Shown here: positions 25,056 through 34,102 of the stretch, one piece after another
How positions within the stretch are numbered: position 1 is the stretch's first letter
Layout of the letters: every line of letters begins with the position of its first letter
Notes under the pieces: generated by a model
The model's input: only the letters and a program-made list of their open reading frames with translations
Told to the model about the DNA's origin: nothing
The model's database searches: none
Made by a program: the position numbers and the translations under genes
Assembly: GCF_027596085.1 (NCBI RefSeq)
Contig: NC_072450.1
Span: forward strand, 28,313,223-28,377,222
DNA: 64,000 bases
Direction of reading: 5' to 3'
From: Anoplopoma fimbria
Lineage: Eukaryota > Chordata > Actinopteri > Perciformes > Anoplopomatidae

Positions 25056-25645
25056 TGTCACAGTCACACCTGTTCTCTTCCTGCACTATTTCTCTCAGCT
25101 CACAGCCCAGCCCCCGCTCTCTTACCACACTCTCCCTCACCCACCTAATCAGCCTCATGCAGTGCACCTGTCTGCCACACCCACCTCATCAGCACAATCA
25201 CTCTCACCTGCACTACTCACCTCAGTATAAATACCCCAGTCTCACACACACTCACTGCCAGATCGTTCTCCGCATTATGCCAGACCTTCCAGCGTTATTC
25301 CCCAGACTGATTTCTCGTTGCCGACCCCGCTTGTTTGGACTTCTCCGCCTTGCCTCTGCCCCAGTAACTGATTCAGCCTTCCGTCCCAGACCACGGTATT
25401 CCTACCTTGCCTCTGCCCCGGTTAACCGACTCAGCCTTCTGTCCCCGACCACGAGATTTGCCTTTGCTCCTTTTGGTTTTTGTCTGCCTGCTCCGCTGAC
25501 GGATCAGCGCTCTCTCGAGTGGAATATTCCCTGTGAGTTATCTCCTGCCTGTCTACCTGCTGTTTGTTCCGCTTTCAATAAAGCGCCTGAACATTACTCT
25601 GTCTCCTGGTCGTACTTCACTTGGGTCCACACACCACCGGTTACA
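25056..25645 (+). repeat. 5' LTR of the gypsy element, complete
   Basis: 590 bp, starting TGTCACAG and ending GGTTACA. A TATAAATA box lies at 25226-25233 and AATAAA at 25577-25582, which suggests an R region between about 25255 and 25600. An in-phase 57-bp tandem duplication (25351-25407 and 25408-25464, both starting TGCCTCTGCCCC) lies in the middle. A reading frame passes through the LTR into gag, but the gag start is downstream. I found no convincing tRNA primer-binding site immediately after the LTR. Confidence 0.93.
25226..25233 (+). promoter_or_regulatory. LTR TATA box
   Basis: TATAAATA about 170 bp into the LTR, within CTCAGTATAAATACCCC. This is the expected U3 promoter position for driving gag-pol transcription. 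Confidence 0.6.
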
Positions 25646-25663
25646 GTACGATCTGGCCAGAAC

Positions 25664-26698
25664 ATGGATCCAGCACACGACACCTCGCCACAGGCTCGGT
25701 TCGCGGCTATGGAGGAGGCGATCCAGAGACACGGTACCCAGCTCGCCACCACCACCGCCAAGGTTCACCAGACCTTAGGGAATCAGGGACAGGCTGTGAC
25801 CGCTTTGACGCACCAGGTTCAACAACTTACGGCGGCCCTCACCCAGATTCTCACGGTGACACCGCCGTCATCTGCTCCGACTCACCCGGAGCTGTTACCA
25901 GCGCATTCACCGCCGGTCTCGGAGGTCCGAGTCGGCGAGCCGGAACGTTACGCTGGGGATCCTGAGGGCTGTAACGCATTTCTGACGAACTGCTCCATTT
26001 TGTTCGCGTTACAGCCATACACCTTCGCCACCGAGGAAGCACGAGTGGCGTATTCTATCAACCACCTGATGGGGAGAGCCCGCCTGTGGGGAACGGCGGA
26101 GTGGGACCGCCGAACTCCCGCCTGCGCTTCCTTCCAGACGTTCTCCGAGGAATTACGCAAGGTTTTCGGGGTGGTTTCCTTGGGACCGGATGCCACCGGT
26201 GGATTGTTGGGGCTCCAGCAAGGTAATCAAACTGTCACAGACTATGCCATAGACTTCCGAACCAAGGCGCGGCTAAGCTCGTGGAATTTGGCCGCTCAGT
26301 GCGATGCTTACATGCTCGGCTTGGCGGACTACATCAAGGATGAACTTATCTCCTTCGAGCTGCCCACCTCTTTGGACGGTCTGATCGAGGTGACCTCTCG
26401 ACTGGACCGCCGCATCCAGGCCCGGCGGTTGGTGAGGCACCAGGGTCGTTCCAGCCACGATCGTTCCAGCCACGATCGTTCCAGCCACGATCGATTCCCC
26501 AACGTTATGCATGCCACAACCCAGCATCATCCGCCGACCATTCCCCCTCATCGAGAGACCGAGCCCATGCAAGTGGGAAGCACCAGACTCTCCACTGAGG
26601 AGCGTGATCGACGCCAACAGAACAACCTCTGCATGTACTGTGGCCAGGCTGGCCATTTGGCCTCCAACTGCCCGGTAAAAGCTCGGGCTCGCCAGTAG
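25664..26698 (+). CDS. gag: Gag polyprotein of the gypsy element, intact
   Basis: This encodes the structural protein that packages retrotransposon RNA. The frame is 344 codons from ATG at 25664, 19 bases after the LTR end, to TAG at 26696. The frame is open further upstream into the LTR, but this ATG fits the family start. The N-terminal third is Gln/Thr-rich and likely helical (QAVTALTHQVQQLTAALTQ). The centre carries the retrotransposon Gag core with the motif ARLWGTAEWDR. The C-terminus holds one CCHC zinc knuckle, CMYCGQAGHLASNC. A 15-bp unit repeated three times at 26447-26491 encodes RSSHD three times just before the knuckle. No stops or shifts interrupt it, unlike pol. Pol follows in the -1 frame. 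It is probably expressed only if the LTR promoter is active. Confidence 0.93.
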   Translation: MDPAHDTSPQARFAAMEEAIQRHGTQLATTTAKVHQTLGNQGQAVTALTHQVQQLTAALTQILTVTPPSSAPTHPELLPAHSPPVSEVRVGEPERYAGDPEGCNAFLTNCSILFALQPYTFATEEARVAYSINHLMGRARLWGTAEWDRRTPACASFQTFSEELRKVFGVVSLGPDATGGLLGLQQGNQTVTDYAIDFRTKARLSSWNLAAQCDAYMLGLADYIKDELISFELPTSLDGLIEVTSRLDRRIQARRLVRHQGRSSHDRSSHDRSSHDRFPNVMHATTQHHPPTIPPHRETEPMQVGSTRLSTEERDRRQQNNLCMYCGQAGHLASNCPVKARARQ

Positions 26699-27314
26699 TT
26701 AAGGAGGTACTGGTGAGCCGAGCCGTTTCCCGACCCTCCTTCTGCCAGAGACCCCTTTTCCACGCCAAGTTACTCCTACCCGAGGGTTCCCAGACAATCT
26801 CCACGTTTTTGGACTCGGGAGCGGACGCATCCATCATGGACGAGGGACTCGCTCGGCAGCTGGGGATTGACCTGATCCCTCTTTCTCGCTCTGTTCCTGC
26901 CAGTGCTCTCGACGGTCATCTGCTGGGGACCGTTACGCACCAGACCACCCCAGTCCACATGCTTCTATCCGGCAATCATCACGAGACCATCTCCTTCCAC
27001 ATCCTGCCATCCCCCCGGACTCACCTCATCCTGGGGTATCCTTGGTTACGTCGACACAACCCCCACATTGACTGGGCTACAGGGGCTTTCCGAGGCTGGG
27101 GCCCTTCCTGCCATCTTGTCTGCCTGAAACAAGCCGCCGCACCTCAGGTTCCAGTTCCTGTCAACTCCACACCTGAGCTCACGTGGGTCCCCGTCGAGTA
27201 CCACGACTTCAAGGAGGCATTCAATAAATCCAAGGCTATGTCTCTGCCTCCTCACCGTCCATATGACTGCGCCATCGACCTCCATCCGGGTACTTTTCCG
27301 CCCAGAGCTCGTTT
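26695..27314 (+). pseudogene. pol: Pol 5' part: aspartic protease, cut off
   Basis: The pol frame is -1 relative to gag and open across the gag stop, so expression by -1 frameshifting is likely (inferred; no slippery site was verified). The retropepsin active site reads FLDSGADAS about 35 codons in, followed by the conserved LGYPWLRRHNP segment. The frame ends at the linker that leads into the reverse transcriptase, where it is broken at 27314 by the inserted LTR/Harbinger block. The stop a few codons later belongs to the insertion. Pol resumes at 31276 after the duplicated GTTT, in register if the insertion and one GTTT are ignored. The insertion therefore interrupted an otherwise continuous frame at this point. 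Confidence 0.9.
27311..27314. repeat. Target-site duplication GTTT, left copy
   Basis: GTTT precedes TGTGACA at 27315, and the same four bases follow TGTCACA at 31272-31275. Reading pol across one copy restores conserved sequence, which supports this boundary over alternatives. Confidence 0.75.
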
Positions 27315-28092
27315 TGTGACAGTTTAACTGAGATGTGGTTTTGTCAGGGGTGCCTGCCAGGTTTCTCTCCTGGCATTTAAGATGCGTCAGTCACAATTGC
27401 TTTTTTATGTTAATAATTTTATCCTTTTCTCTTTTTATATACCCATCAACCATCACAAAGGCTGTACATTCAGAACACAAATTGAATGACCCACACCAAA
27501 CACACCAGTTTGGAGAATTTCACAATAGCACTATATTTAAGGTTTACACACACAAGACAAGAACCCTCCCAGGGGCCGGTATTTCAAAATGATCCGACAG
27601 GATTAATCCACCTGGATTGGATTAAATCCTGATCAGATCCTAAAAACGGGTATTTCAAAGCAAATCTGATCCTGAAGATTCAGATTCAGATTTGGCAATC
27701 CAATCCTGCCTTTGATCCGGATTAAAAGCTGCTGTTGAGTATTTCAAAACTTAAGTGGGAAATCTGGATCAGTTTGATCCTAAAAATCAGGATCACCCTG
27801 ATCCCACCTCAGAGGTGGATTTGAGGGAGATTACATGTTAAGATTTGAACAGTTGAAGTGTAACTGCTCCCAAAGTTCTTTGTTTAATACAACTAAGCTT
27901 CACTGCTGTTTGATCAATGTTTATTTCCTTTTCACGTTCCTTTTTTTTTTTCTGCAAACATGCACGCTGTTCACTGCAATGCTTTAACAAATCGGCGTCA
28001 GAAGTGCAACACAGAATAAACATTACACTACTGCGTGTAAGTGACATTACAAACTCCAATTAACAAGGAATTATGAAGGAAAAACAATGTGA

Positions 28093-28098
28093 TTTATT
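28093..28098 (-). promoter_or_regulatory. Poly(A) signal for the Myb/SANT-like gene
   Basis: TTTATT on the plus strand is AATAAA on the minus strand, about 35 bases past the stop codon at 28132. The position suits 3' end formation for the minus-strand transposon gene. Confidence 0.45.
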
Positions 28099-28131
28099 AA
28101 ACAAACAGTGTTAAACTATGCAGTATACATT

Positions 28132-28836
28132 TCAGTCTTTTAACTGCTTTTCCAGCAACTGAATTCTTAACTTCACTTCTTCTTGTTTAAGAAGTGTTAG
28201 TTTGATTTGTTCATTTGTTAGAATTATTTGTTGCTGAGCCCGTTCCGTTTCCACCTTCAGTAGTTCATTGTAGCCATCCCCCTTCTCAGCTTGCCTTTTG
28301 CGCTTACATGGTGGTGGTGGTGCCGGTGGATTCCACATCTCCTCCAAGACAGGGCTCTGGCTTGTGCTGGGCTCTTCAAATGCCAGCTCCACAGGGGTGA
28401 GGGTGACCAATTCAGCAGACAGGTTCAGAGGCTCCGTGGGGTCGATTGACTCCCCTGTACCAGCTGGCAGTATTCCAAACAAGGCTTGGGAACTCTCACC
28501 TCCTATGATGTCCAAAACCGTATCAGTGAACTCCCCACGTTTTATGGACTTGTTCCCTGTTTGGGGGTTTTTCGCCTCAGAATGGTCCTTCGTAGCCTTT
28601 TGCTTTAAGTTTTTCCACCTAAGCCGAACCTGCTCAACACTCCGCCGTTGGCCACTACCAGTGGCATTAATTTGCCTTGTTATGTCGGCCCATATTTTAT
28701 TTTTTACTTTTGAGGACAGAGAACTCTGTCCAGGACCACTAAAACCTCCAAAAAGGGCCTGGTAATTGGCACGAACACCCTCCAAAAGGGCCGTTGTCTC
28801 TGCTGTTGTGAAATTACTTCCTTTATTCTTCTCCAT
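28132..28836 (-). CDS. Harbinger Myb/SANT-like DNA-binding protein
   Basis: This is the second protein of Harbinger transposons. In the studied vertebrate example it binds the transposon ends and helps carry the transposase into the nucleus (family knowledge). The 234-residue frame from ATG at 28836 has an N-terminal trihelix/Myb-SANT domain at about 8-85, with a tryptophan pattern of IWADITRQIN and RLRWKNLKQKA. An acidic middle follows, then a Pro-rich stretch running into a basic NLS-like CKRKRQ. The C-terminus is a coiled coil rich in Gln, Leu and Lys (ERAQQQIILTNEQIKLTLL). The organisation resembles NAIF1 and its Harbinger relatives. The open frame extends 15 codons upstream to another possible start at 28881, but MEKNKGSNF fits the usual beginning. 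It is divergent from the transposase, with 131 bases between the two starts. No disabling change is visible. Confidence 0.88.
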   Translation of the reverse strand: MEKNKGSNFTTAETTALLEGVRANYQALFGGFSGPGQSSLSSKVKNKIWADITRQINATGSGQRRSVEQVRLRWKNLKQKATKDHSEAKNPQTGNKSIKRGEFTDTVLDIIGGESSQALFGILPAGTGESIDPTEPLNLSAELVTLTPVELAFEEPSTSQSPVLEEMWNPPAPPPPCKRKRQAEKGDGYNELLKVETERAQQQIILTNEQIKLTLLKQEEVKLRIQLLEKQLKD

Positions 28837-28967
28837 GTTGTCTGAGAAAGCCCTATCACTAAGGAAGGCCTTAAATACCATAAAGCTAAATTGAAAGCAG
28901 GTGAGAAAGAACAGGTCACAGACTTTAAAACTGGGCTCGTTAGGTCAATGACCTTTGCTTCTGCAAC
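28837..28967. promoter_or_regulatory. Putative bidirectional promoter between Harbinger genes
   Basis: 131 bases separate the divergent starts of the Myb/SANT-like gene (28836) and the transposase (28968). Both genes must be driven from here or from their own 5' leaders. No clear TATA box is visible. The role is inferred from layout. Confidence 0.4.
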
Positions 28968-29969
28968 ATGACATCCATAGTACATGTCCTGCGGCACCGT
29001 CAGAGACGATACAAGCCTCGTCAGTATGTCCAACGAGGTAATTTCATTGAGCAGTACTCAAATGATGACCTTTATGCACGGTTTAGATTTCGAAGAGAAG
29101 ATATTTTGTATATATGTGAAATTCTTCGCCCACATCTTCAACGTCCTACAAGAAGGAGTCATGCCTTAACTGTGGAGGAGCAGGTGCTTATTGCCCTACG
29201 TTTCTTTGCCTGTGGATCCTTCTATGAAGTCATTGCAGATGGCCTGGCTGTGACAAAGTCTACAGTGGGACACGTCATGCATTCAGTGGCAGCAGCCCTG
29301 GCTGGTCTAATTCACCAGTATGTGAGATTTCCAGATACTGAGGAAGAAATAACACAAACCAAGAGAAAATTCTTCTCAATTGCCAGGATGCCTAACACTA
29401 TTGGTGCCATTGACTGCACCCACATACACATTCAGGCACCCCATGAAAGAGAATGGGAATTTGTCAACAGAAAGGGACGGCATAGTATCAACGTGCAGCT
29501 CATAGGGAATGCTGACCTTAAAATAACCAACTGTGTTGTGAGATGGCCTGGTTCTGTACATGATGCACGGATTCTAAGAGAAAGTCATCTCTACAGAAGA
29601 CTGCAACAAACTGCGCCGGATGGTATCCTCCTGGGTGACAGTGGCTACCCACTTCTACGGTGGCTTATGACCCCCTTTGCTACTGTCACATGTGACCCAC
29701 AGCAGAGGTATAACAATGCACACAGCGCAACAAGGGGAACAATTGAGCGTATCAATGGTGTTTTAAAACGCAGATTTGCCTGCCTGAACTATCTTCGTGT
29801 GGAGCCGAAGCAGGCCTGCAATATAATATCTGCCTGCATTGTTCTTCATAACATTGCCCAATTGAGAAGAGTTCCTCTGAATGAAGACATCCTGGACAGA
29901 CCACCACTTGAGGCAGAAGTACCACAGCTGCAGCCACCACCACCACCACCACCACCATCAAGCAGATGA
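28968..29969 (+). CDS. PIF/Harbinger transposase, HARBI1-like
   Basis: This is the DDE-type nuclease that would excise and insert the element. The 333-residue frame is uninterrupted, near the roughly 350 usual for HARBI1-type proteins. A helix-turn-helix-like stretch lies at about 88-107 (GLAVTKSTVGHVMHSV). The DDE_Tnp_4 catalytic core is complete: Asp149 in GAIDCTHIHI, Asp224 in LLGDSGYP and Glu260 in RGTIERINGVLKRRF, with 35 residues between the last two. The C-terminus ends in a Pro run encoded by a CCA microsatellite (about 29935-29957), which is probably tolerated. It may start at ATG 28968 (MTSIVHVLRH); no closer start improves the fit. Host HARBI1 genes are a domesticated relative, but the neighbouring Myb gene and the inverted ends show that this one is a transposon copy. 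Confidence 0.92.
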   Translation: MTSIVHVLRHRQRRYKPRQYVQRGNFIEQYSNDDLYARFRFRREDILYICEILRPHLQRPTRRSHALTVEEQVLIALRFFACGSFYEVIADGLAVTKSTVGHVMHSVAAALAGLIHQYVRFPDTEEEITQTKRKFFSIARMPNTIGAIDCTHIHIQAPHEREWEFVNRKGRHSINVQLIGNADLKITNCVVRWPGSVHDARILRESHLYRRLQQTAPDGILLGDSGYPLLRWLMTPFATVTCDPQQRYNNAHSATRGTIERINGVLKRRFACLNYLRVEPKQACNIISACIVLHNIAQLRRVPLNEDILDRPPLEAEVPQLQPPPPPPPPSSR

Positions 29970-30865
29970 ACCAGCAGGAAGAGCAGTTCGAAATGCCATG
30001 GTTAATTTGTATTTCTCTTGATCCTCATTGATAAGGTCTGGTGCTTTTGTTTAACAAAACTTCGATTTGTATGTTTAAGTTTGAATATGAATGCCTTATT
30101 TAAGTAACAGTTTTTTTTGTTAAGTTACCCACTGATAAAGGCCTCCACTGAAACTCTGTCAAATGTTTTTATTCACATGCATTCAGCACACACACTTAAT
30201 TTTCATAGCCAAAGCTCAAAAAGTAATGCCATTTGGAGCAAGTCTGTGCAAGTCTCTTCCCACAGACATCTGTAAAGAAAATCTAATATTAAGGTTTTAG
30301 GGCTGTCCCCTTTGTTAACAACTGTTTCCTAAAAAGATATGTACAACACATTTTAAAATCTACACACAATGCCTTGCGAGTGAATGCATTCAAATGGACT
30401 GTGGACCGCGACATACAGACGCTAGCCTATTTACTAGCTTGTTAGCTCCTTAACACAGGAGTCAATGGAGCAGCGTTAGCTCGCATTAGCGCGAACTCTG
30501 CTTAATTAGAGATCGCCGAGCTCTTCTTTCAACTTTGTGCTGATTTACATAATTGGTTAACTCAATATAATGATTGCCTTTCATCTAGTCTGAGGACGCA
30601 TCAACACTGGCTAAGATTATACTTTAATTCAGAGACAATAGTTGAGCTAGCTTCTCCTTTTTCTGTAAAATGTTGGCTCCATTTCCTGTTTCCTGTCTGT
30701 GATCCAGGGGGCGGGACGGATTTGGACATCCCAATCTGCCGGTATCAGGATCACTCTGATCCAATCCAGCAAAGTTTTGAAATACCGGGATAGATCAGGT
30801 TGATCCGTGGCTGAGGACAGGGGGATTTGGTTATCCGGATCATTCTGATCTGGATTACAAGTATC
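29970..30865. other. Harbinger 3' non-coding region and end
   Basis: About 900 bases follow the transposase stop. It is AT-rich to about 30660, with GCTAGC/TTAGC words near 30420-30490 (TAGCTCGCATTAGCGC). Then come GGATCA/TGATCC-rich subterminal repeats and the inverted TTTTGAAATACCGG. No gene. Confidence 0.6.
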
Positions 30866-31275
30866 AGTGGATAGTGGGAAACAGGCAGGGGATCAGGCAG
30901 ACGGAAACCAGAGGAAGCGGAGGCTAAACTGGTGGTCGGGGACAGAAGGCTGAGTCGTTGACCGGGGCACAGGCAAGGCAGGGAAGTCCAGACAGGCAGG
31001 GTCGGCAACGGGGAAAACAGTCCAAAGGAAATTGCTGGAAGGTCTAGCATGAATACAACAAACGATCTGGCTCTGGTGGTATCCTCTATATGCGCTTCGC
31101 TCTCCTGTCATCTCTCTCGAGGTCCTGCTAACTGAATGACAGCTATACCTTCAGGCAGTCCAGGTTGAATTGCCGCGTAAAACTCTCAGCGAATCAGTGC
31201 GTAGTCCACAAAAGTGGGTGTTTCCCGGTGTAACCGGTGGTGAGATCTGGTATCACATCCAGGTTGTCACAGTTT

Positions 31276-32582
31276 ATTCTCCCTGTCCGCGCCTGAAAGG
31301 GAGGCAATGGATAAATACATTAATGACTCTCTCGCGGCTGGTCTCATACGCCCCTCGTCATCTCCTGCGGGGGCAGGGTTTTTCTTCGTGGGTAAGAAGG
31401 ACATGACCGTCAGACCCTGCATCGACTACCGGGGTTTGAACGAGATCACTGTCAAGAACCGTTACCCATTGCCTCTAATCACTACTGCATTTGAGCTCCT
31501 CCAAGGTGCCACCATCTTCTCAAAACTCGACCTCCGCAACGCCTATCACCTGGTTCGGATCCGAGAGGGAGACGAGTGGAAGACAGCTTTCAATACCCCG
31601 AAGGGGCATTACGAATATCTTGTAATGCCCTTCGGGTTGACTTACGCTCCCGCCGTTTTCCAGACCTTGGTAAATGACATTCTCTGGGACATGTTGGACT
31701 GACATGTTTTTGTTTATCTGGACGACATCCTCATATTTTCCAAGACCAAGGAGGAACATATACACCACGTTCAGTCTGTCCTGCAACGTCTTCTGGAGAA
31801 CTCCCTGTATGTGAAGGCTGAGAAATGCGAGTTCGATGTGACCACCGTTTCCTTCCTGGGTTACACTGTATCGGGCGGAAACATCAAGATGGACCCCGCA
31901 AAAGTCCCCGCCATTACGTCCTGGTCCGTTCCTGAATCCCGCAAACACCTGCAACGCTTTCTGGGGTTTGCCAACTTTTACCAGAGGTTCACCCGGAGCT
32001 ACAGCTTGGTCGCCTCTCCTCTCACCGCCCTCACATCCTTCAAGATCCCTTTCCACTGGAATCCTGCAGCCGAAGAAGCTTTCCAGACCCTCAAAACCAG
32101 GTTCACCTCAGCACCCATCCTCCAAGTCCCCGATCCGGATCGACAGTTCGTGGTGGAGGTGGATGCCTCCGACGTGGGAGTCGGAGCCGTTCTGTCCCAG
32201 CGCTCGGCCGCCGACCAAAAACTGCATCCCTGCGCCTTTTTCTCCCATCGGCTTTCCCCTGCCGAGAGAAACTATGACATTGGGAACCGGGAATTATTAG
32301 CGGTAAAGCTAGCCCTGGAGGAGTGGCGCCATTGGCTGGAGGGGACCAAGCTACCATTCCTGGTATGGACTGACCATAAAAACCTGGAGTACATCCGCAC
32401 CGCCAAAAGGCTCAACTCCCGACAGGCCAGGTGGTCCCTCTTCTTTACGAGGTTCCACTTCACTCTTTCTTATTGTCCCGATTCCCGCAACATCAAGCCC
32501 GACGCTCTCTCCCGCCAGTTCCAGGAGGTGGAGGAACCTACCCTGGGTCATCTCTCCATCCTTCCGGACTCCTGCCAAGTGG
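31276..32582 (+). pseudogene. pol: Pol middle: reverse transcriptase and RNase H
   Basis: This part would copy the element RNA into DNA and degrade the RNA strand. RT motifs in order are [13 protein letters not shown] (first catalytic Asp), [13 protein letters not shown], and YLDDILIF at 31715 onward, the catalytic box. A TGA stop at 31700-31702, in frame and just upstream of YLDD, looks like a CGA to TGA change, the usual CpG decay. The frame then continues through the thumb and connection ([10 protein letters not shown]) into RNase H with [31 protein letters not shown] and [10 protein letters not shown], so the acidic catalytic residues are preserved. It ends with a frameshift near 32580 in a short G run. 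Apart from the stop and the shift the domains are well kept. Confidence 0.93.
31700..31702 (+). other. In-frame nonsense codon in RT
   Basis: TGA interrupts the RT frame five codons before the YLDD catalytic box. The frame is otherwise open on both sides. Any translated product would lack the catalytic box. Confidence 0.9.
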
Positions 32583-33330
32583 GTCCTCACCTGGGAGATC
32601 GAGGAATCCGTGAGAGCCGTGACTGAGGATCAACCCGGTCCCAGCGCCTGTCCTCAGAACCGCCTGTTCGTCCCTCAAGCTCTTCGGTCCGACGTTCTCC
32701 AATGGGCCCACTCCTCTAAACTTACCTGCCATCCGGGCATCCAGCGAACCCAAGACGTCCTGCGACAGCGCTTCTGGTGGTCCTCACTCCCCGAGGACAC
32801 CAGAGAGTTCGTCAACGCCTGCCCGATCTGCAACCAGCACAAACCCTCTCACCAAGCTCTGGCTGGTCTCCTGCGTCCTCTTCCAGTACCCCATCGTCCT
32901 TGGTCACACATCTCCCTGGACTTCGTCACCGGGTTGCCCACATCCGAAGGCAACACCGCCATCCTGACGGTGGTTGACCGGTTCAGCAAGATGGTCCACT
33001 TCATCCCTTTGCCTAAACTCCCGTCTGTCAAAGAGACAGCCGAACTCATCTCCATCCACGTCTTCCGCCTACATGGGATTCCGGTCGACGTCGTCTCTGA
33101 CCGGGGTCCCCAGTTCACCTCCATCTTCTGGAGGGAGTTCTGCACACTGTTGGGGGCCACCGTAAGCCTGTCCTCTGGGTTCCATCCACAGTCCAACGGC
33201 CAAACAGAGAGGAAGAACCAGGAGATGGAGACCGCCCTCCGATGTCTGGTCTCCCGGAATCCTGCCTCCTGGTCCCGCCAGCTGATGTGGGTGGAGTACG
33301 CGCACAACACCCTGACCAGCTCCGTCACCG
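32583..33330 (+). pseudogene. pol: Pol integrase, catalytic part
   Basis: This part would insert the element DNA. The zinc-binding H-H-C-C segment runs through [12 protein letters not shown] and [10 protein letters not shown]. The catalytic core has the D,D,E residues in [19 protein letters not shown] and [12 protein letters not shown]. The frame is shifted by one relative to the RNase H part (break near 32580). It is shifted again near 33320-33340, where a few bases are missing within the sequence preceding the conserved CAYGF stretch. Both breaks are single small indels. Confidence 0.9.
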
Positions 33331-33339
33331 TCTCCTTTT

Positions 33340-34090
33340 CAGTGCGCCTATGGCTTCCAACCTCCTCTGTTCCCCGCACTGGAGAAGGAGGTTTCCTGCC
33401 CCTCAGTCCAGACCTTCATCCGCCGCTGCCGTCAGACCTGGACGAAAGCCCAAACAGCCCTGCTTCGGTCCACCGACCGCTACTCGAATGCTGCCAACCG
33501 ACACCGCACTCCAGCCCCCGTCTACCAAGTGGGGGATAAGGTGTGGCTGTCGACCTGGGACCTACCACTGCGGGTAGAATCCAAGAAGCTGGGGCCAAGG
33601 TTCATCGGTCCCTTCGAGGTCGAGAAAGTCATCAACCCAGCGGCAGTAAGGCTCAAGCTCCCCAGGTCCATGCGCATCCACCCCATGTTCCACGTCTCCA
33701 GGGTGAAACCAGTCAGGGAGAGCCCCTTGATGCCGGCGGCTCTTCCTCCACCGCCTCATCGAAGGAGGACCTGTCTACACCGTCCATCGCCTGCTTCGCT
33801 CTCATCGCTGGGGTCGGGGTATCCAATACCTGGTGGACTGAGAGGGATACGGTCCTGAGGAGAGGTTGTGGGTTCCAGCTCGTCACATCTGTGATCCTCG
33901 ACTCATTGTTGCTTTCCATCTACAGCACCCGGACCAGCCCTCCAGGAGAAAGACCCCTGCCAGAGACACTCAAGAGGCTCCCGAGTCAGACAGTGAGGCC
34001 TCGTCGTCCGGGTCTGAGGAACACTTCCTCCAGATCCCCTCCACCCACCCTACTGAAGATCCGGACTCTGCGGCCTCGGAGGAGTACTAA
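33340..34090 (+). pseudogene. pol: Pol C-terminus: GPY/F region and chromodomain
   Basis: The frame resumes at CAYGFQPPL and continues into [15 protein letters not shown] and [14 protein letters not shown], the GPY/F-like integrase C-terminal module. The decayed chromodomain comes next. Its aromatic pattern can be traced in two frames ([10 protein letters not shown] and QYLVDW, then [11 protein letters not shown]), but a TGA replaces a Trp codon and the frame is shifted before it. The last frame ends at 34090 in an acidic Ser/Glu tail. Chromodomains at this position are known to guide integration toward modified chromatin. Confidence 0.85.
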
Positions 34091-34102
34091 TAGTACTAGT
34101 AC

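Larger units (their letters stand above)
27572..30865. mobile_element. PIF/Harbinger DNA transposon with both genes intact
   Basis: About 3.3 kb. The left end begins near GGGGCCGGTATTTCAAAA (27572-27589). A perfect 14-bp inverted match, TTTTGAAATACCGG, lies at 30775-30788. A more decayed outer copy (AAGTATCAG) lies near 30859-30865, so the right boundary is approximate. Subterminal GTATTTCAAA repeats occur at about 27579, 27650 and 27739, with many GGATCA/TGATCC words on both sides. Two divergent genes lie inside: a Myb/SANT-like protein (minus) and a HARBI1-type transposase (plus), the standard gene pair of animal Harbinger elements. I could not confirm the 3-bp TNA duplication expected for this superfamily. 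Confidence 0.9.
27315..31271 (-). mobile_element. Minus-strand solo LTR, itself split by Harbinger
   Basis: The ends are TGTGACA (27315-27321) and TGTCACA (31265-31271), a 7-bp inverted repeat of the TG...CA kind found on LTRs, flanked by GTTT duplications. Read on the minus strand, 31271 to about 30866 resembles the middle of the outer LTR. Shared text includes CGACTCAGCCTTCTGTCCCC followed by GACCAC, then GTCTGCCTG. This makes it a related but distinct gypsy family. The second part, about 27571 to 27315, is the 3' end of that LTR. Without the Harbinger the LTR is about 660 bp, with no gag or pol, so it is best read as a solo LTR. The LTR identity of the 27315-27571 part is inferred from continuity rather than from similarity. 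Confidence 0.7.

Noticed and set aside
25056..25663. The gag frame is open backwards through the whole LTR, which would give a 547-residue protein with a long N-terminal leader, and a similar frame exists in the inner minus-strand LTR.
   Set aside because: The two LTR frames agree only in part. A one-base indel separates them upstream of the RLSLLSPTT stretch, so the frame is not conserved. C/T-rich sequence has few stop codons by chance. The family start at 25664 fits better.
28298..28765. 155-codon plus-strand frame opposite the Harbinger Myb/SANT-like gene.
   Set aside because: It is the antisense shadow of a well-supported gene and has no domain pattern of its own.
27311..31276. TTGT(G/C)ACAGTTTA at both ends of the insertion read as a 12-13-bp target duplication.
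   Set aside because: That would add bases to pol and break both frame and conserved sequence. GTTT with TGTGACA/TGTCACA element ends explains the same match and keeps pol in register.
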